Shown piece by piece: positions 54,931-63,770 of a stretch of 64,000 nt of DNA. The notes below the pieces were generated by a model that had not been told where the DNA came from, did no database searches, and was given only the letters and a program-made list of their open reading frames with translations. The position numbers and the translations under genes are program-made. Origin of the DNA: Claveliimonas monacensis (GTDB taxonomy: Bacteria > Bacillota > Clostridia > Lachnospirales > Lachnospiraceae); contig NZ_JADCKL010000004.1 of assembly GCF_014982975.1 (NCBI RefSeq), positions 163,793 through 227,792 of the forward strand. The letters are read 5' to 3'. How positions within the stretch are numbered: the stretch's first letter is position 1; every line of letters starts with the position of its first letter.

Positions 54931-55073
54931 TGGCATCCCCTCCTTTCTTGTAAATGGAGGGTTGCCCCTCCAACTAATCAGAGGGTAAGCCGCCCGGCTT
55001 CGGTTTCCCCGCTTAAATGGTAACATAATAATACCAGACAAGCAATCATTATCTGTTTTTCGCTATCTAATTC

Positions 55074-56123
55074 CTACTTCCCAAACCCACAGTTGGGGAA
55101 TGTGCACACCGGGCAGGACAGGCACAGTCCGCCCTCTCCCATTCCCGTGAAATCTTCCAGGCACAGCCGCTCTCCCGCCGCGATCCTTGGAAGGAGCAGA
55201 TCAAAGATGGTCCGCTTTGCGTACATGACACAGCCGGGAAGTCCAAGCACCGGGATGTCGCCGCCTTCCGCCCGCTTTTTATATCCCATCATGAACATAG
55301 CTCCGGGAAGGACAGGCGCCCCGTAGGTGATCACCTCATCCGATGCGCTCCGGATGGCAAGAGGCGTCCGGTCATCCGGGTCCACGCTCATACCCCCTGT
55401 GCACACCACCAGATCCATGCCTTTTTCGATCCATTCATTTATAGCATCCTCAACCATGGAGGCGTCGTCGCTGCAGAGGATATTGCCCGGCACTTCCATG
55501 CCATACTCCAGGAGCTTCTCCTTCACCACAGGGGTGAACTGGTCCTTGATCCTGCCGTGGTAGACCTCGCTTCCCGTGGTCACGATGCCGGCCTTCATCT
55601 TCCGGAAGGGAAGAAGGGAGAAAATGCTCTCCTGCCCGCCGATCTCCTTCACCCGGTCCATCTTCTCCTCCTCTATGACAAGTGGCACCACCCGCATGCC
55701 GGCGATCTTGTCGCCCTTTTTCACAGGAAAATTCCCGTGGCGGGACGCGATGACGATCTGCCCAAGGCCGTTAATACGGTCCAACTTCTCTTTGTCTACC
55801 TTCAAAAGTCCGTCTGTATCTGCCGTCAGCTCGATCTTCCCCTCTTTTACCTCCGAAGGGCTCATATGCTCTCCCTGGCAGACCTGCCGCAGAACTTCAG
55901 CTCCCTCATTCTCGTGGAGCATCCCTTCTTTCGTCTCCCACACGTACAAATTCTCTTTTCCCACAGACAGAAGGACCGGTATGTCCTCTTCCCGGACAAT
56001 ATGCCCTTTGCGGAACACCGGGCCTTTTACCTTGCCCGGAATGATCTGTGTAATATCGTGGCAGAGAACTGTCCCCGCCGCATCCTCCGTCCGTATCAGC
56101 TTCATTCCTTTTTCTAATCCCAT
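55074..56123 (-). CDS. MoeA-like molybdopterin-binding protein
   Basis: 349-residue protein. The N-terminal part follows MoeA domain I/II ([20 protein letters not shown]); a MogA/MoaB-type molybdopterin-binding fold follows with [17 protein letters not shown] near 177, [16 protein letters not shown] and [14 protein letters not shown]. It ends in a Cys-rich tail ([16 protein letters not shown]) that could hold a metal or Fe-S cluster. Overlaps the moaC stop by 10 bases. Probably inserts molybdenum or handles the Se-Mo form. Confidence 0.87.
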   Translation of the reverse strand: MGLEKGMKLIRTEDAAGTVLCHDITQIIPGKVKGPVFRKGHIVREEDIPVLLSVGKENLYVWETKEGMLHENEGAEVLRQVCQGEHMSPSEVKEGKIELTADTDGLLKVDKEKLDRINGLGQIVIASRHGNFPVKKGDKIAGMRVVPLVIEEEKMDRVKEIGGQESIFSLLPFRKMKAGIVTTGSEVYHGRIKDQFTPVVKEKLLEYGMEVPGNILCSDDASMVEDAINEWIEKGMDLVVCTGGMSVDPDDRTPLAIRSASDEVITYGAPVLPGAMFMMGYKKRAEGGDIPVLGLPGCVMYAKRTIFDLLLPRIAAGERLCLEDFTGMGEGGLCLSCPVCTFPNCGFGK

Positions 56124-56644
56124 GTCTTCAGCCTCTTTCCTGTCTGTTCTGCCTGCTGCGCAGCTCTGTGCTTTTCATTGCGTATCTCACCGCTCTTTCC
56201 GCCCGTCTTGTGTACCAGGTAGACTTCTGTGATCTCCATGCTCTTATCCAGCGCCTTGCACATGTCATAGATCGTGAGAAGGGCGGTGCTCACGCCGGTG
56301 AGGGCCTCCATCTCCACCCCGGTCTTGCCGGTAACCTTCACTGTGCAGGTGCAGCGGACCGCACATTCCTCCTCATCCATGTCGAAGTGGATACGGCACC
56401 CGGTGATGGGCAGGATGTGGCACATGGGGATCAGCTCAAAGGTCCTCTTGGCCCCCATGATCCCGGCTGTCTGCGCCACTGCCAGCACGTCTCCCTTGCC
56501 CACAGTGCCTGCCTTTATAGCGTCAAAGACCTGCCGGTTCACGAGGATCTTCCCCGTGGCCTCTGCCTGTCTTTCTGTGTCTTTTTTCTCTGTCACATCC
56601 ACCATGACAGCCCGTCCGCTCTCCTCAAAATGGCTCAGCTCCAT
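56114..56644 (-). CDS. moaC: Cyclic pyranopterin monophosphate synthase MoaC
   Basis: 176-residue enzyme that forms cPMP in molybdenum cofactor synthesis. It begins [18 protein letters not shown], and shows [39 protein letters not shown]: the conserved active-site Lys, His and Glu are visible. A 25-residue C-terminal extension is unusual but harmless. ATG at 56644 has GGAGG 7 bases upstream. moaA is not beside it. Own promoter (TTGTTA, 17, TATAAT) at 56725-56753. Confidence 0.94.
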   Translation of the reverse strand: MELSHFEESGRAVMVDVTEKKDTERQAEATGKILVNRQVFDAIKAGTVGKGDVLAVAQTAGIMGAKRTFELIPMCHILPITGCRIHFDMDEEECAVRCTCTVKVTGKTGVEMEALTGVSTALLTIYDMCKALDKSMEITEVYLVHKTGGKSGEIRNEKHRAAQQAEQTGKRLKTWD

Positions 56645-56724
56645 CGTCTGTCCTCCTCCCAGGTCATTGCCCTTTACAAGAATTTCAAAAATCACGAAGT
56701 CCCGCCCGGGACCCCGGTATCCTC

Positions 56725-56753
56725 ATTATATAGGCAGGCAGGAAAAATAACAA
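56725..56753 (-). promoter_or_regulatory. Promoter of moaC-moeA-like operon
   Basis: Minus-strand TTGTTA (56748-56753), 17 bases, a perfect TATAAT (56725-56730). Confidence 0.72.
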
Positions 56754-56850
56754 GTTTTCATGTTCGCCCCTCTTCCTTTATGCTATACTTGATACAGAAT
56801 GGAAACCCGCCCTCTGTGCAGGGCGGTCACAAAAAGGAGGAACAATCATC

Positions 56851-57180
56851 ATGCTCGAGACACTTCTTGGCCTACCGGGATTTATCTACCAGGCAGGCGG
56901 AACATATTATTTTCTTGGAAAATGGATCTGCAAAGAATGCACCGATGTGGACGCCACAGACTGTGTGGCCATGTACCAGATGTGCCGGGACGCAAAAGAA
57001 GAGAAGGAGGCCTTCCTCTACTTCCAGAAGATCCGCGCCTACAGCGACTTTGCCCTGGAAATCCCCTATGACCCGGAGAAGATCCGCACGGGCATCCAGT
57101 CTCTTCTTGACAGCCTCTCTCCCGAGGCGGCTGCGAGTCTGGAAAAACAGATCCGGCAGGTGCAGGAGGATATGCAGTAA
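56851..57180 (+). CDS. Hypothetical 109-residue protein
   Basis: Soluble protein that I do not recognise. The N-terminus reads like a short hydrophobic stretch (FIYQAGGTYYFLGKWICKEC), followed by several Cys (CKECTDVDATDCVAMYQMCRD) and a helical, charged C-terminal half. AGGAGG precedes the ATG by 9 bases and an extended -10 (TGCTATACT, 56781-56789) lies upstream, so it is likely expressed. No operon partner; divergent from moaC. Possibly a small metal-binding or Fe-S protein, but this is speculation. Confidence 0.55.
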   Translation: MLETLLGLPGFIYQAGGTYYFLGKWICKECTDVDATDCVAMYQMCRDAKEEKEAFLYFQKIRAYSDFALEIPYDPEKIRTGIQSLLDSLSPEAAASLEKQIRQVQEDMQ

Positions 57181-57194
57181 GCAAAATTTCTCAC

Positions 57195-57222
57195 TTGACA
57201 TTTATTTTGGAAATGCTATATT
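57195..57222 (+). promoter_or_regulatory. Promoter of the ZTP riboswitch-pflBA transcript
   Basis: Perfect TTGACA (57195-57200), 16 bases, TATATT (57217-57222), so the transcript starts near 57229, at the first base of the riboswitch. Confidence 0.82.
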
Positions 57223-57228
57223 AGAAAG

Positions 57229-57330
57229 TACTTATACGACTGACGGAAGTGGAATGGACCACATGAAGTATAGGGAATGATAAGAGCCGACCGTCTGGGC
57301 ATAAAATGTATGCCCGGACGGTCTTTTTTT
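57229..57330 (+). ncRNA. ZTP riboswitch (pfl motif) with intrinsic terminator
   Basis: P1 CTTATAC (57231-57237) pairs with GTATAGG (57268-57274); P2 GTGG (57249-57252) with CCAC (57259-57262). The loop GACUGACGGAA holds GACGG (57242-57246), which can form the pseudoknot with CCGUC (57291-57295), and P3 is GCC (57286-57288) with GGGC (57297-57300), matching the CCGCCUGGGC end of known ZTP aptamers. A 15-pair terminator (57289-57323) with seven T uses the P3 strand, so ligand binding would release pflBA expression. Confidence 0.9.
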
Positions 57331-57392
57331 GTGTCTTCCAGGCCGGCAGGTGCAGGACAGATCCCGGGCAGTGTATGAAGGAGGATGACCAT

Positions 57393-59645
57393 ATGATGCA
57401 GAAAACACAGTGGAATGGTTTTGAGGGAAGGCTCTGGAGGGAAGAGATCAATGTCCGGGACTTCATCCAGCACAACTACGCGCCCTACGAGGGGGACGCC
57501 TCTTTCCTGGAGGGTCCGGCTGACTCCACCCGCCTTCTCTGGAACGAGCTGCAAAAGCTCCAGAAAGAGGAGCGGGCGAAAGGCGGCGTCCTGGACATGG
57601 ACACGGATATCGTCTCCACCATCACCTCCCACGGGCCCGGCTATATAAGCCAGGCCCTGAAGGACCAGGAAAAGGTGGTGGGACTGCAGACAGACAAGCC
57701 CCTGAAGCGGGCCTTCATGCCCTTTGGCGGCATCCGCATGGCGGAGGAGGCCTGCACCACCTACGGCTACACCCCTGACCCTGTGCTCCACAAATTTTTC
57801 AGCGAGTACCACACGACCCACAACCAGGGCGTGTTCGACACCTACACCCCGGAGATCAAGAAGGCCCGCCACAGCAAGATCATCACCGGCCTGCCGGACA
57901 CCTACGGCAGAGGCCGCATTGTGGGGGACTACCGCCGGGTAGCCCTCTACGGCATCGACCTTCTGATCCAGGCCAAAAAGGAGGATTTCGACCACTGCGG
58001 CTACGGCTCCATGCGAGATGACATCATCCGCCAGAGGGAGGAATTGGCCAAACAGATCCGGGCACTGGGACAGATGAAGGAGATGGCGGCCTCCTACGGC
58101 TTTGACATTTCCCGGCCCGCCGAAAACGCCCGGGAGGCAGTGCAGTGGCTCTACTTCGGCTACCTGGCGGCCATCAAGACCCAGAACGGGGCTGCCATGA
58201 GCGTGGGGCGCATCTCCACCTTCCTGGACATCTACATCCAGAGGGATCTTGCCGCAGGCATACTGACAGAACGTGAGGCCCAGGAGCTCATCGACCACCT
58301 GGCCATGAAGCTGCGCATGGTGAAATTCGCCCGCATCCCCTCTTACAACCAGCTCTTCTCCGGGGATCCCGTATGGGCGACCCTGGAGGTGGCGGGCATG
58401 GGGCAGGACGGCCGCTCCATGGTGACAAAGACCGACTACCGCTTCCTCCACACACTGGAAAATATGGGGCCCTCTCCCGAGCCTAACCTGACGGTCCTCT
58501 ACTCCACCCGTCTTCCGGAGAACTTCAAGGCCTACGCTGCCCGCATTTCCATAGATACCAGTTCTATCCAGTATGAAAATGACGATGTGATGCGGCCCAT
58601 CTGGGGAGACGACTACTCCATCTGCTGCTGCGTGTCTGCCACCCAGACCGGGAAGGAGATGCAGTTCTTCGGTGCCAGGGCCAATCTGGCAAAATGTCTC
58701 CTCTACGCCATCAACGGCGGTGTGGACGAGCGCACCAAGGAGCAGGTGGGACCGGAAAACAGGCCCATCACATCCGAGTATCTGGACTACGATGAGGTGA
58801 TGCACCGCTTTGATTCCATGATGGGATGGCTGGCAGGGCTCTACGTAAATGCCCTGAATCTGATCCAGTACATGCACGACAAGTACTACTATGAGTCCGC
58901 CCTCATGGCCCTCATCGACACCGACGTGCGCCGCACCTTTGCCACGGGCATCGCCGGCTTCTCCCATGTGGTGGACTCCTTAAGCGCCATCAAATACGCC
59001 AAAGTCCGGACCATCCGGGATGAGGACGGCATCGTGACGGACTACGAGACGATCGGGGATTTCCCCAGATACGGAAATGACGATGACCGCGCGGACGACA
59101 TTGCGGTCTGGCTCTTAAAAACCTTTATGCAGAAGATCCGCCAGCACCACACCTACCGGGATTCCGAGCCGACTACCTCCATCCTCACCATCACTTCCAA
59201 CGTGGTGTACGGCAAAGCCACCGGCTCCCTGCCTGACGGGCGCAAAGCAGGAGAACCCCTCTCTCCCGGAGCCAATCCCAGCTACGGAGCAGAAAAGAGC
59301 GGGCTTCTGGCCTCCCTCAACTCCCTGGCCAAGCTCCCCTACGAGTGGGCCCTGGACGGCATCTCCAACACCCAGACCATCCACCCCGACGCTCTGGGAC
59401 ACTCCCAGGAAGAGCGGGTGCGCAATCTCACCTCCATCCTGGACGGCTATTTCTTCCAGGGCGCCCACCATCTCAACGTCAATGTATTCGGCGTGGAGAA
59501 GCTCATTGACGCCATGGAGCATCCCGAGAAGGAGGAGTACGCCAACTTCACCATCCGGGTGTCCGGCTATGCGGTGAAATTCATCAGCCTGACAAGAGAA
59601 CAGCAGCTGGACGTGATCGCCCGGACCTGCCACAAGACCATGTAA
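57393..59645 (+). CDS. pflB: Pyruvate formate-lyase (formate C-acetyltransferase)
   Basis: 750-residue glycyl-radical enzyme that turns pyruvate and CoA into acetyl-CoA and formate in the cytoplasm without oxygen. N-terminal PFL-like domain, then active-site Cys pair in [11 protein letters not shown] (Cys412-Cys413) and the radical Gly in RVSGYAVKF (Gly725). Length and motifs are those of PflB rather than of diol dehydratases. The ATG at 57393 has AAGGAGG 8 bases upstream. It is co-transcribed with its activase and controlled by the ZTP riboswitch, which links formate supply to one-carbon and purine status. Confidence 0.97.
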   Translation: MMQKTQWNGFEGRLWREEINVRDFIQHNYAPYEGDASFLEGPADSTRLLWNELQKLQKEERAKGGVLDMDTDIVSTITSHGPGYISQALKDQEKVVGLQTDKPLKRAFMPFGGIRMAEEACTTYGYTPDPVLHKFFSEYHTTHNQGVFDTYTPEIKKARHSKIITGLPDTYGRGRIVGDYRRVALYGIDLLIQAKKEDFDHCGYGSMRDDIIRQREELAKQIRALGQMKEMAASYGFDISRPAENAREAVQWLYFGYLAAIKTQNGAAMSVGRISTFLDIYIQRDLAAGILTEREAQELIDHLAMKLRMVKFARIPSYNQLFSGDPVWATLEVAGMGQDGRSMVTKTDYRFLHTLENMGPSPEPNLTVLYSTRLPENFKAYAARISIDTSSIQYENDDVMRPIWGDDYSICCCVSATQTGKEMQFFGARANLAKCLLYAINGGVDERTKEQVGPENRPITSEYLDYDEVMHRFDSMMGWLAGLYVNALNLIQYMHDKYYYESALMALIDTDVRRTFATGIAGFSHVVDSLSAIKYAKVRTIRDEDGIVTDYETIGDFPRYGNDDDRADDIAVWLLKTFMQKIRQHHTYRDSEPTTSILTITSNVVYGKATGSLPDGRKAGEPLSPGANPSYGAEKSGLLASLNSLAKLPYEWALDGISNTQTIHPDALGHSQEERVRNLTSILDGYFFQGAHHLNVNVFGVEKLIDAMEHPEKEEYANFTIRVSGYAVKFISLTREQQLDVIARTCHKTM

Positions 59646-59685
59646 CACGCCTATCGCTCACCTATCAAACAGGAGGAACTTGCAG

Positions 59686-60471
59686 ATGGAACACCTGTCA
59701 GAACATTTGTCACAGCCGGGCAGCGTCAAAGGCCAGATCAGGGGCCTTGTCCACTCCACGGAAAGCTTCGGCTCCGTGGACGGACCGGGCATCCGGTTTC
59801 TCATCTTCCTGCAGGGCTGTCCCCTGCGGTGCCGCTTCTGCCACAACCCGGACACCTGGGCGCTGACCTCCGGCCAGGCTCTCAGGGTGAGCGCTGACCA
59901 GCTTCTCGCCCAGGCTCTCCGCTACCGTCCCTACTGGGGCAAAGGCGGCGGCATCACGGTCAGCGGCGGGGAGCCCCTGCTCCAGATAGATTTCCTGGTG
60001 GAGTTTTTCAGGAAGGCAAAGGAGGCCGGCGTCCACACTGCCCTCGACACCTCCGGCGCCCCCTTTACCCGGGAAGAGCCCTTTTACAGCAGGTTTCTGG
60101 AGCTGATGAAGTACGTGGACCTTGTGCTCCTGGATCTGAAGATGATGGACCCGGCGGGACATCTTGGGCTGACCGGCCGGGGAAATGACAACATCCTGGA
60201 CATGGCCCGCCTCCTTGATGAGCTGGGCGTGCCGGTCTGGATACGCCACGTCCTTGTCCCCGGCCTCACAGATAAAGAGACGGACCTGCGTGAAATGGAT
60301 GCCTTTATCCGCTCCCTCGCCAATGTGGAGCGGGTGGAGGTGCTTCCCTACCACACGCTGGGAGTCTACAAGTGGAAGGAACTGGGCATCCCCTACTCTC
60401 TGGAAGATGTCCTTCCCCCTTCTGCTGAAGAAATGGAAAAGGCAGGACGCCTTCTGCATGCTGATCGCTAG
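59686..60471 (+). CDS. pflA: Pyruvate formate-lyase activating enzyme
   Basis: 261-residue radical-SAM enzyme that installs the glycyl radical on PflB. The [4Fe-4S] motif GCPLRCRFCHNPDTW gives Cys45, Cys49 and Cys52; the GGEPLLQIDFLVEFF and DLVLLDLKMM segments follow. The N-terminus matches PflA (VHSTESFGSVDGPGIRFLIFLQG). ATG at 59686 has AGGAGG 9 bases upstream; TTG at 59680 is less likely. It lies 40 bases after pflB. Confidence 0.96.
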   Translation: MEHLSEHLSQPGSVKGQIRGLVHSTESFGSVDGPGIRFLIFLQGCPLRCRFCHNPDTWALTSGQALRVSADQLLAQALRYRPYWGKGGGITVSGGEPLLQIDFLVEFFRKAKEAGVHTALDTSGAPFTREEPFYSRFLELMKYVDLVLLDLKMMDPAGHLGLTGRGNDNILDMARLLDELGVPVWIRHVLVPGLTDKETDLREMDAFIRSLANVERVEVLPYHTLGVYKWKELGIPYSLEDVLPPSAEEMEKAGRLLHADR

Positions 60472-60496
60472 CAGAGGGCGCCCTGCCTCTTTTTAT
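60440..60496 (+). terminator. Terminator of pflBA
   Basis: AGGCAGG (60440-60446) pairs with CCTGCCT (60482-60488), extended by CGCC/GGCG after one mismatch, followed by a T-rich tract. The stem overlaps the last codons of pflA. Confidence 0.65.
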
Positions 60497-60557
60497 CTTC
60501 TTATATTTGAATTCCGTACTTTTCCCATGCCTTTCCTGTGCTTTTCCCCTACTCTCC

Positions 60558-61358
60558 TTAATGTCCACACCCGTGGTGCCCTTCTCCGTGTCCTCCGCAC
60601 CCGTGATGTCCCTCGCCATGTCCTTTACAGTCATGGTGTCCTTCCCCGTGTCCGTGGTGGTCGCAGTTGGCCTCTGCGTTAGGCGAGAGCTTTCCTGCCA
60701 GCAGCTCCTCCACCGCCTGGTCCGCATCCCCTGACACTCCGGCGTAAAGCTGTATACCTGCGGCAGTCAGCGCCTGTACGGCGCCTCCGCCGATTCCTCC
60801 ACAGATGATCACATCCGCACCCAGAGCAGAGAGCACGCCTGCCAGGGCTCCGTGTCCCTGTCCGTCCGTATCCGCCACCTCCGAGGCGATGACCTTCCCC
60901 TCCTCCACATCGTAAATCTTAAACTGCTCCGTGTGTCCGAAATGCTGGAACACCTGTCCGTTTTCATATGTAACTGCTATCCTCATGATCCTGTCTCCCT
61001 TCGGTTTTTCATATTTCCGGCTGATGGCGTATTTGTAGCATCCGCCGCAGGCCCCGCAGTCCCCGTCTCCCCGGCAGAGCTGGTAATCCCCTCCGCCGAT
61101 GGAGAGAGTCAGCCCCTCCACCAGTGCCCTCGCCAGCTTTTTTCTGGCGGAGGCGTAGACAAGCTGGACCGCGGTGCGGGAAATCTCCATCTGCTTTCCG
61201 CACTGCTCCTGGGAATATCCCTCGCCGTCGATGAGACGGATCGTCTCGTACTCGTCCACAGTCATGTTCACGGTCTCTTTCTTCCTGCCCCCTGCCGGAG
61301 CAAATACAAGAGTCCGGGGATACTCACACACCCGTCTGCATTTTCTGGGTCTTGGCAT
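60558..61358 (-). CDS. DUF134 helix-turn-helix plus NifX/NifB-type domain fusion
   Basis: 266-residue protein. Residues 1-95 are DUF134, a sigma-70-region-4-like helix-turn-helix (SQEQCGKQMEISRTAVQLVYASARKKL); a Cys-rich linker CRGDGDCGACGGCYKY follows. Residues about 125-225 form a dinitrogenase iron-molybdenum cofactor domain (MRIAVTYENGQVFQHFGHTEQFKIYDV), and the tail is a His/Gly/Cys repeat (GHGEGHH, three times). An ATG at 60986 with GGGAG upstream could give the NifX part alone. A self-regulated metal-cluster protein is plausible; the role is unknown. Convergent with pflBA. Confidence 0.86.
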   Translation of the reverse strand: MPRPRKCRRVCEYPRTLVFAPAGGRKKETVNMTVDEYETIRLIDGEGYSQEQCGKQMEISRTAVQLVYASARKKLARALVEGLTLSIGGGDYQLCRGDGDCGACGGCYKYAISRKYEKPKGDRIMRIAVTYENGQVFQHFGHTEQFKIYDVEEGKVIASEVADTDGQGHGALAGVLSALGADVIICGGIGGGAVQALTAAGIQLYAGVSGDADQAVEELLAGKLSPNAEANCDHHGHGEGHHDCKGHGEGHHGCGGHGEGHHGCGH

Positions 61359-61423
61359 TTTTCATCTCCTCCTGTCGCATTTCTCTCTCCCTTTTCTGGT
61401 GACTGTCACCTTCTCTTCTGTAA

Positions 61424-61478
61424 AGTATAGTCTTATTTCGGGTATATGTCAATAACTTTTCTGTCATATGCCCGAAAT
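61424..61478 (-). promoter_or_regulatory. Promoter and long inverted repeat upstream of the DUF134-NifX gene
   Basis: Minus-strand TTGACA (61447-61452), 17 bases, TATACT (61424-61429). ATTTCGGGTATATG (61435-61448) and CATATGCCCGAAAT (61465-61478) form a 14-base inverted repeat with one G-T mismatch, overlapping the promoter and -35: likely the DUF134 operator. Confidence 0.72.
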
Positions 61479-61529
61479 AGAGGCATGCGACTATTGCATG
61501 GCCCTATTAATACCAGAAAAACCGGAAGG

Positions 61530-63584
61530 CTACGGCAGCGCCTTGCGGTAGTAATCCGTCTCAATGATCAGTTCTCCCAGCCGCAGACGGCAGTCCGCCA
61601 GGTACTTTTTATTTTCCACATACACATTCTTTTCTTCCTCTGTCATCTCCACATCCGGTGCAGGCTGAAACTCCTCTGTATATCTGCTGTAAGTCCCCTG
61701 GTCCGTGATCCAGGATCTGGAGAAAAAGACCGCCATCCCTTCCTGGTCAGACAGCACATCAATGCCCGCCAGCATCCGGGAGTCATATTCTGCGCCCAGA
61801 AGATTGAGAAGGGTGGGGAGTATATCCACCTGGGAGCAGACTTTCTCCACCTCCACAGGTTCCTCCATGCCGGCTGACCATAGGATCCAGGTATTCTTGT
61901 ACACATCCAGGCTCACATTTTCCTCGTCCAGCGTCTCCACCGAGTCAGAACCGAAATCCCGCCCTGCCAGTTCTTCCAGGATATCCAGATCCGAGTAGGG
62001 CACATGATCCGGCGCCATTGCGATCAGTGTGTGGTCCGCGATCCCTGCCTCTTCCAGTTTGCTGACCAGATCGGTAAGTCCTTTCTCCAGCTCCAGCCCT
62101 GCCGCAAGGTAGGCTTTTGTCTTGTCCGAGTAGGGAAGAGAGGCCACCTGGTCCCAGTTTCGCCTGGACATCTCATTGCTGTCATACCCGTAGGGAAGAT
62201 GCATGCTGATAGTCAGATAGTAGATGTTAAATGGTTCTTTATCCACATAGTCCTCAAACGTCTGCTGTACCATGTAGTCGTCCGACTGGGGCCAGTATTC
62301 GCGGCCGCCCTCGTCGGTCTCCTTTGTCACCGGACGTGCGCAGGCATCTGCCTGCCGCCATTCATATCCGAGATTGGGGTGGGACAGTTCCCGCCCGTAC
62401 ATATTCTGGTTAAAATGATATCCGATGGAAGTATAGCCCTCCCCGTTCAGCACATTTGCCAGTGTAAACGGCAGGTATGTAGACTGCTTTCCACTCTCTG
62501 TCAGGCTGACCGGAAATCCTGCCCTCGGGTAAAGTCCTGTCAGATCCTGAAATTCTCCGCCCGACGTGCTTGTAAAATGAAGCGGAGAATAAAAGTTTTT
62601 AAACACAAATCCCTCTGTGGACATTTTGTAGAGGGTGGGCGTAAGCTCCGGGTCGATCATATAGCCGCTGAAGCCCTCCGCTGTGATAAAGATCACATTG
62701 TACCCCTCAAACATGCCCGTATACTCGTTCTGCTGTGCCGGCTGCACACTTCCGAAATATTCACTGAGCCATCTCTCTTCATCGCTGGACGCCGCTGCTG
62801 CCAGCCCTTCAAAATCAATATCCATCTGATTGTAATCATACACCGGCTCCTCCGGTTCCTGCTGCCCTTCCGCCGCCTCCTCCACCTGGGGCATCGTCTC
62901 CCCGGGAGTTCCGAATATACTGTGGCGGACATCCTGCAACAGCATGGTCCCAAGGCCAAGCTGTTCCACCTGGTCGTCTGTGTAAAGGTCTGTCCGAGCC
63001 AGATAGGCAGGGTTGATATCCCCCTTCCAGGGCAGAAGAAAGACCGCCGCCAGACAGGCAGCACCAAAAACACATGCAGCCACGAATGCCAGGACCGCCT
63101 GTTTCCATTCTGTCCGTTTCTCTTTTTTCACGTCGCTGTCTGCCTGTCCATCGATGTCAGCCTCTCCGGGATCTTTCTTCGTCTCCCTTGTCGCCAGGAA
63201 ATATGCGCCCAGAGGCAGCACCACCATAAGAAGGATACCCGGGATGTTCTCCGCCAGGGCTCCCCACACAGCCGCACTGTAGTCTCCCAGGTGATTGCCG
63301 GCGGCGGTCTCCAGCCCTCCTATGATCTGATAATACTGCTGGAGGATCACTTTACAGATGCACTCCGCCATATAGACCACTGTCATCAGAAGCGTGATGA
63401 CGGCTCCCACAGCCCGCCGGACCTTCCTGGGCAAAAGTAAGACCACAGCCGTGGCAAGAAGTCCCCAAGCCGCCGCAGCGCACAAAAATACAGGAGCATA
63501 CCGCATATCCAGCCCCATATACAGATGGAACACAAGTTCCAGATAAACAGCCAGCGCTGCCAGTACAAATATTCTCTTTCTCAT
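61530..63584 (-). CDS. LTA synthase-like membrane sulfatase
   Basis: 684-residue protein with five N-terminal membrane helices and an extracellular sulfatase-type domain (from about residue 290). Motifs: VIFITAEGFSGYMIDPELTP, the TSTSGGEFQDLTGLYP region with the putative nucleophilic Thr, and TLIAMAPDHVPY near 520. It resembles LtaS/YfnI-type enzymes that polymerise glycerol-phosphate onto lipid; whether it makes true LTA cannot be deduced. The ATG at 63584 is chosen because upstream residues do not form a helix. TATAAT at 63619-63624 (minus) may be its promoter. It is the only gene between the rRNA and the DUF134 gene on this strand. Confidence 0.87.
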   Translation of the reverse strand: MRKRIFVLAALAVYLELVFHLYMGLDMRYAPVFLCAAAAWGLLATAVVLLLPRKVRRAVGAVITLLMTVVYMAECICKVILQQYYQIIGGLETAAGNHLGDYSAAVWGALAENIPGILLMVVLPLGAYFLATRETKKDPGEADIDGQADSDVKKEKRTEWKQAVLAFVAACVFGAACLAAVFLLPWKGDINPAYLARTDLYTDDQVEQLGLGTMLLQDVRHSIFGTPGETMPQVEEAAEGQQEPEEPVYDYNQMDIDFEGLAAAASSDEERWLSEYFGSVQPAQQNEYTGMFEGYNVIFITAEGFSGYMIDPELTPTLYKMSTEGFVFKNFYSPLHFTSTSGGEFQDLTGLYPRAGFPVSLTESGKQSTYLPFTLANVLNGEGYTSIGYHFNQNMYGRELSHPNLGYEWRQADACARPVTKETDEGGREYWPQSDDYMVQQTFEDYVDKEPFNIYYLTISMHLPYGYDSNEMSRRNWDQVASLPYSDKTKAYLAAGLELEKGLTDLVSKLEEAGIADHTLIAMAPDHVPYSDLDILEELAGRDFGSDSVETLDEENVSLDVYKNTWILWSAGMEEPVEVEKVCSQVDILPTLLNLLGAEYDSRMLAGIDVLSDQEGMAVFFSRSWITDQGTYSRYTEEFQPAPDVEMTEEEKNVYVENKKYLADCRLRLGELIIETDYYRKALP

Positions 63585-63663
63585 TCCCTCATCATCCGTA
63601 TCTTTTGTATTTGAGAATATTATACACCCTGGCGCACCTGTCTGGCCAACAAAAAGCGACACA

Positions 63664-63703
63664 ATAAAAAACCAGAACGCGTCTCTTACGACTCATTCTG
63701 GTT
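63664..63703 (-). terminator. Intrinsic terminator of the rRNA operon
   Basis: AACCAGAA and TTCTGGTT (63670-63677 and 63696-63703) form the base of a hairpin, followed by a T-rich tract on the minus strand, about 70 bases after the 23S end. Confidence 0.7.
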
Positions 63704-63770
63704 CATCTATTATGTACCCTCAAAACCACATACAAGAAATTCTCTATCTTCCATCTCTTCCCGAACCTTT

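Noticed and set aside
54931..55041. Longer 67-residue version of the small toxin
   Set aside because: The upstream residues are basic and unrelated to holin-like peptides, while AGGAGG is correctly spaced only for the ATG at 54930.
60558..60680. Direct DNA repeats of about 27 bases
   Set aside because: They encode the GHGEGHH peptide repeat at the C-terminus of the DUF134-NifX protein, not an array.
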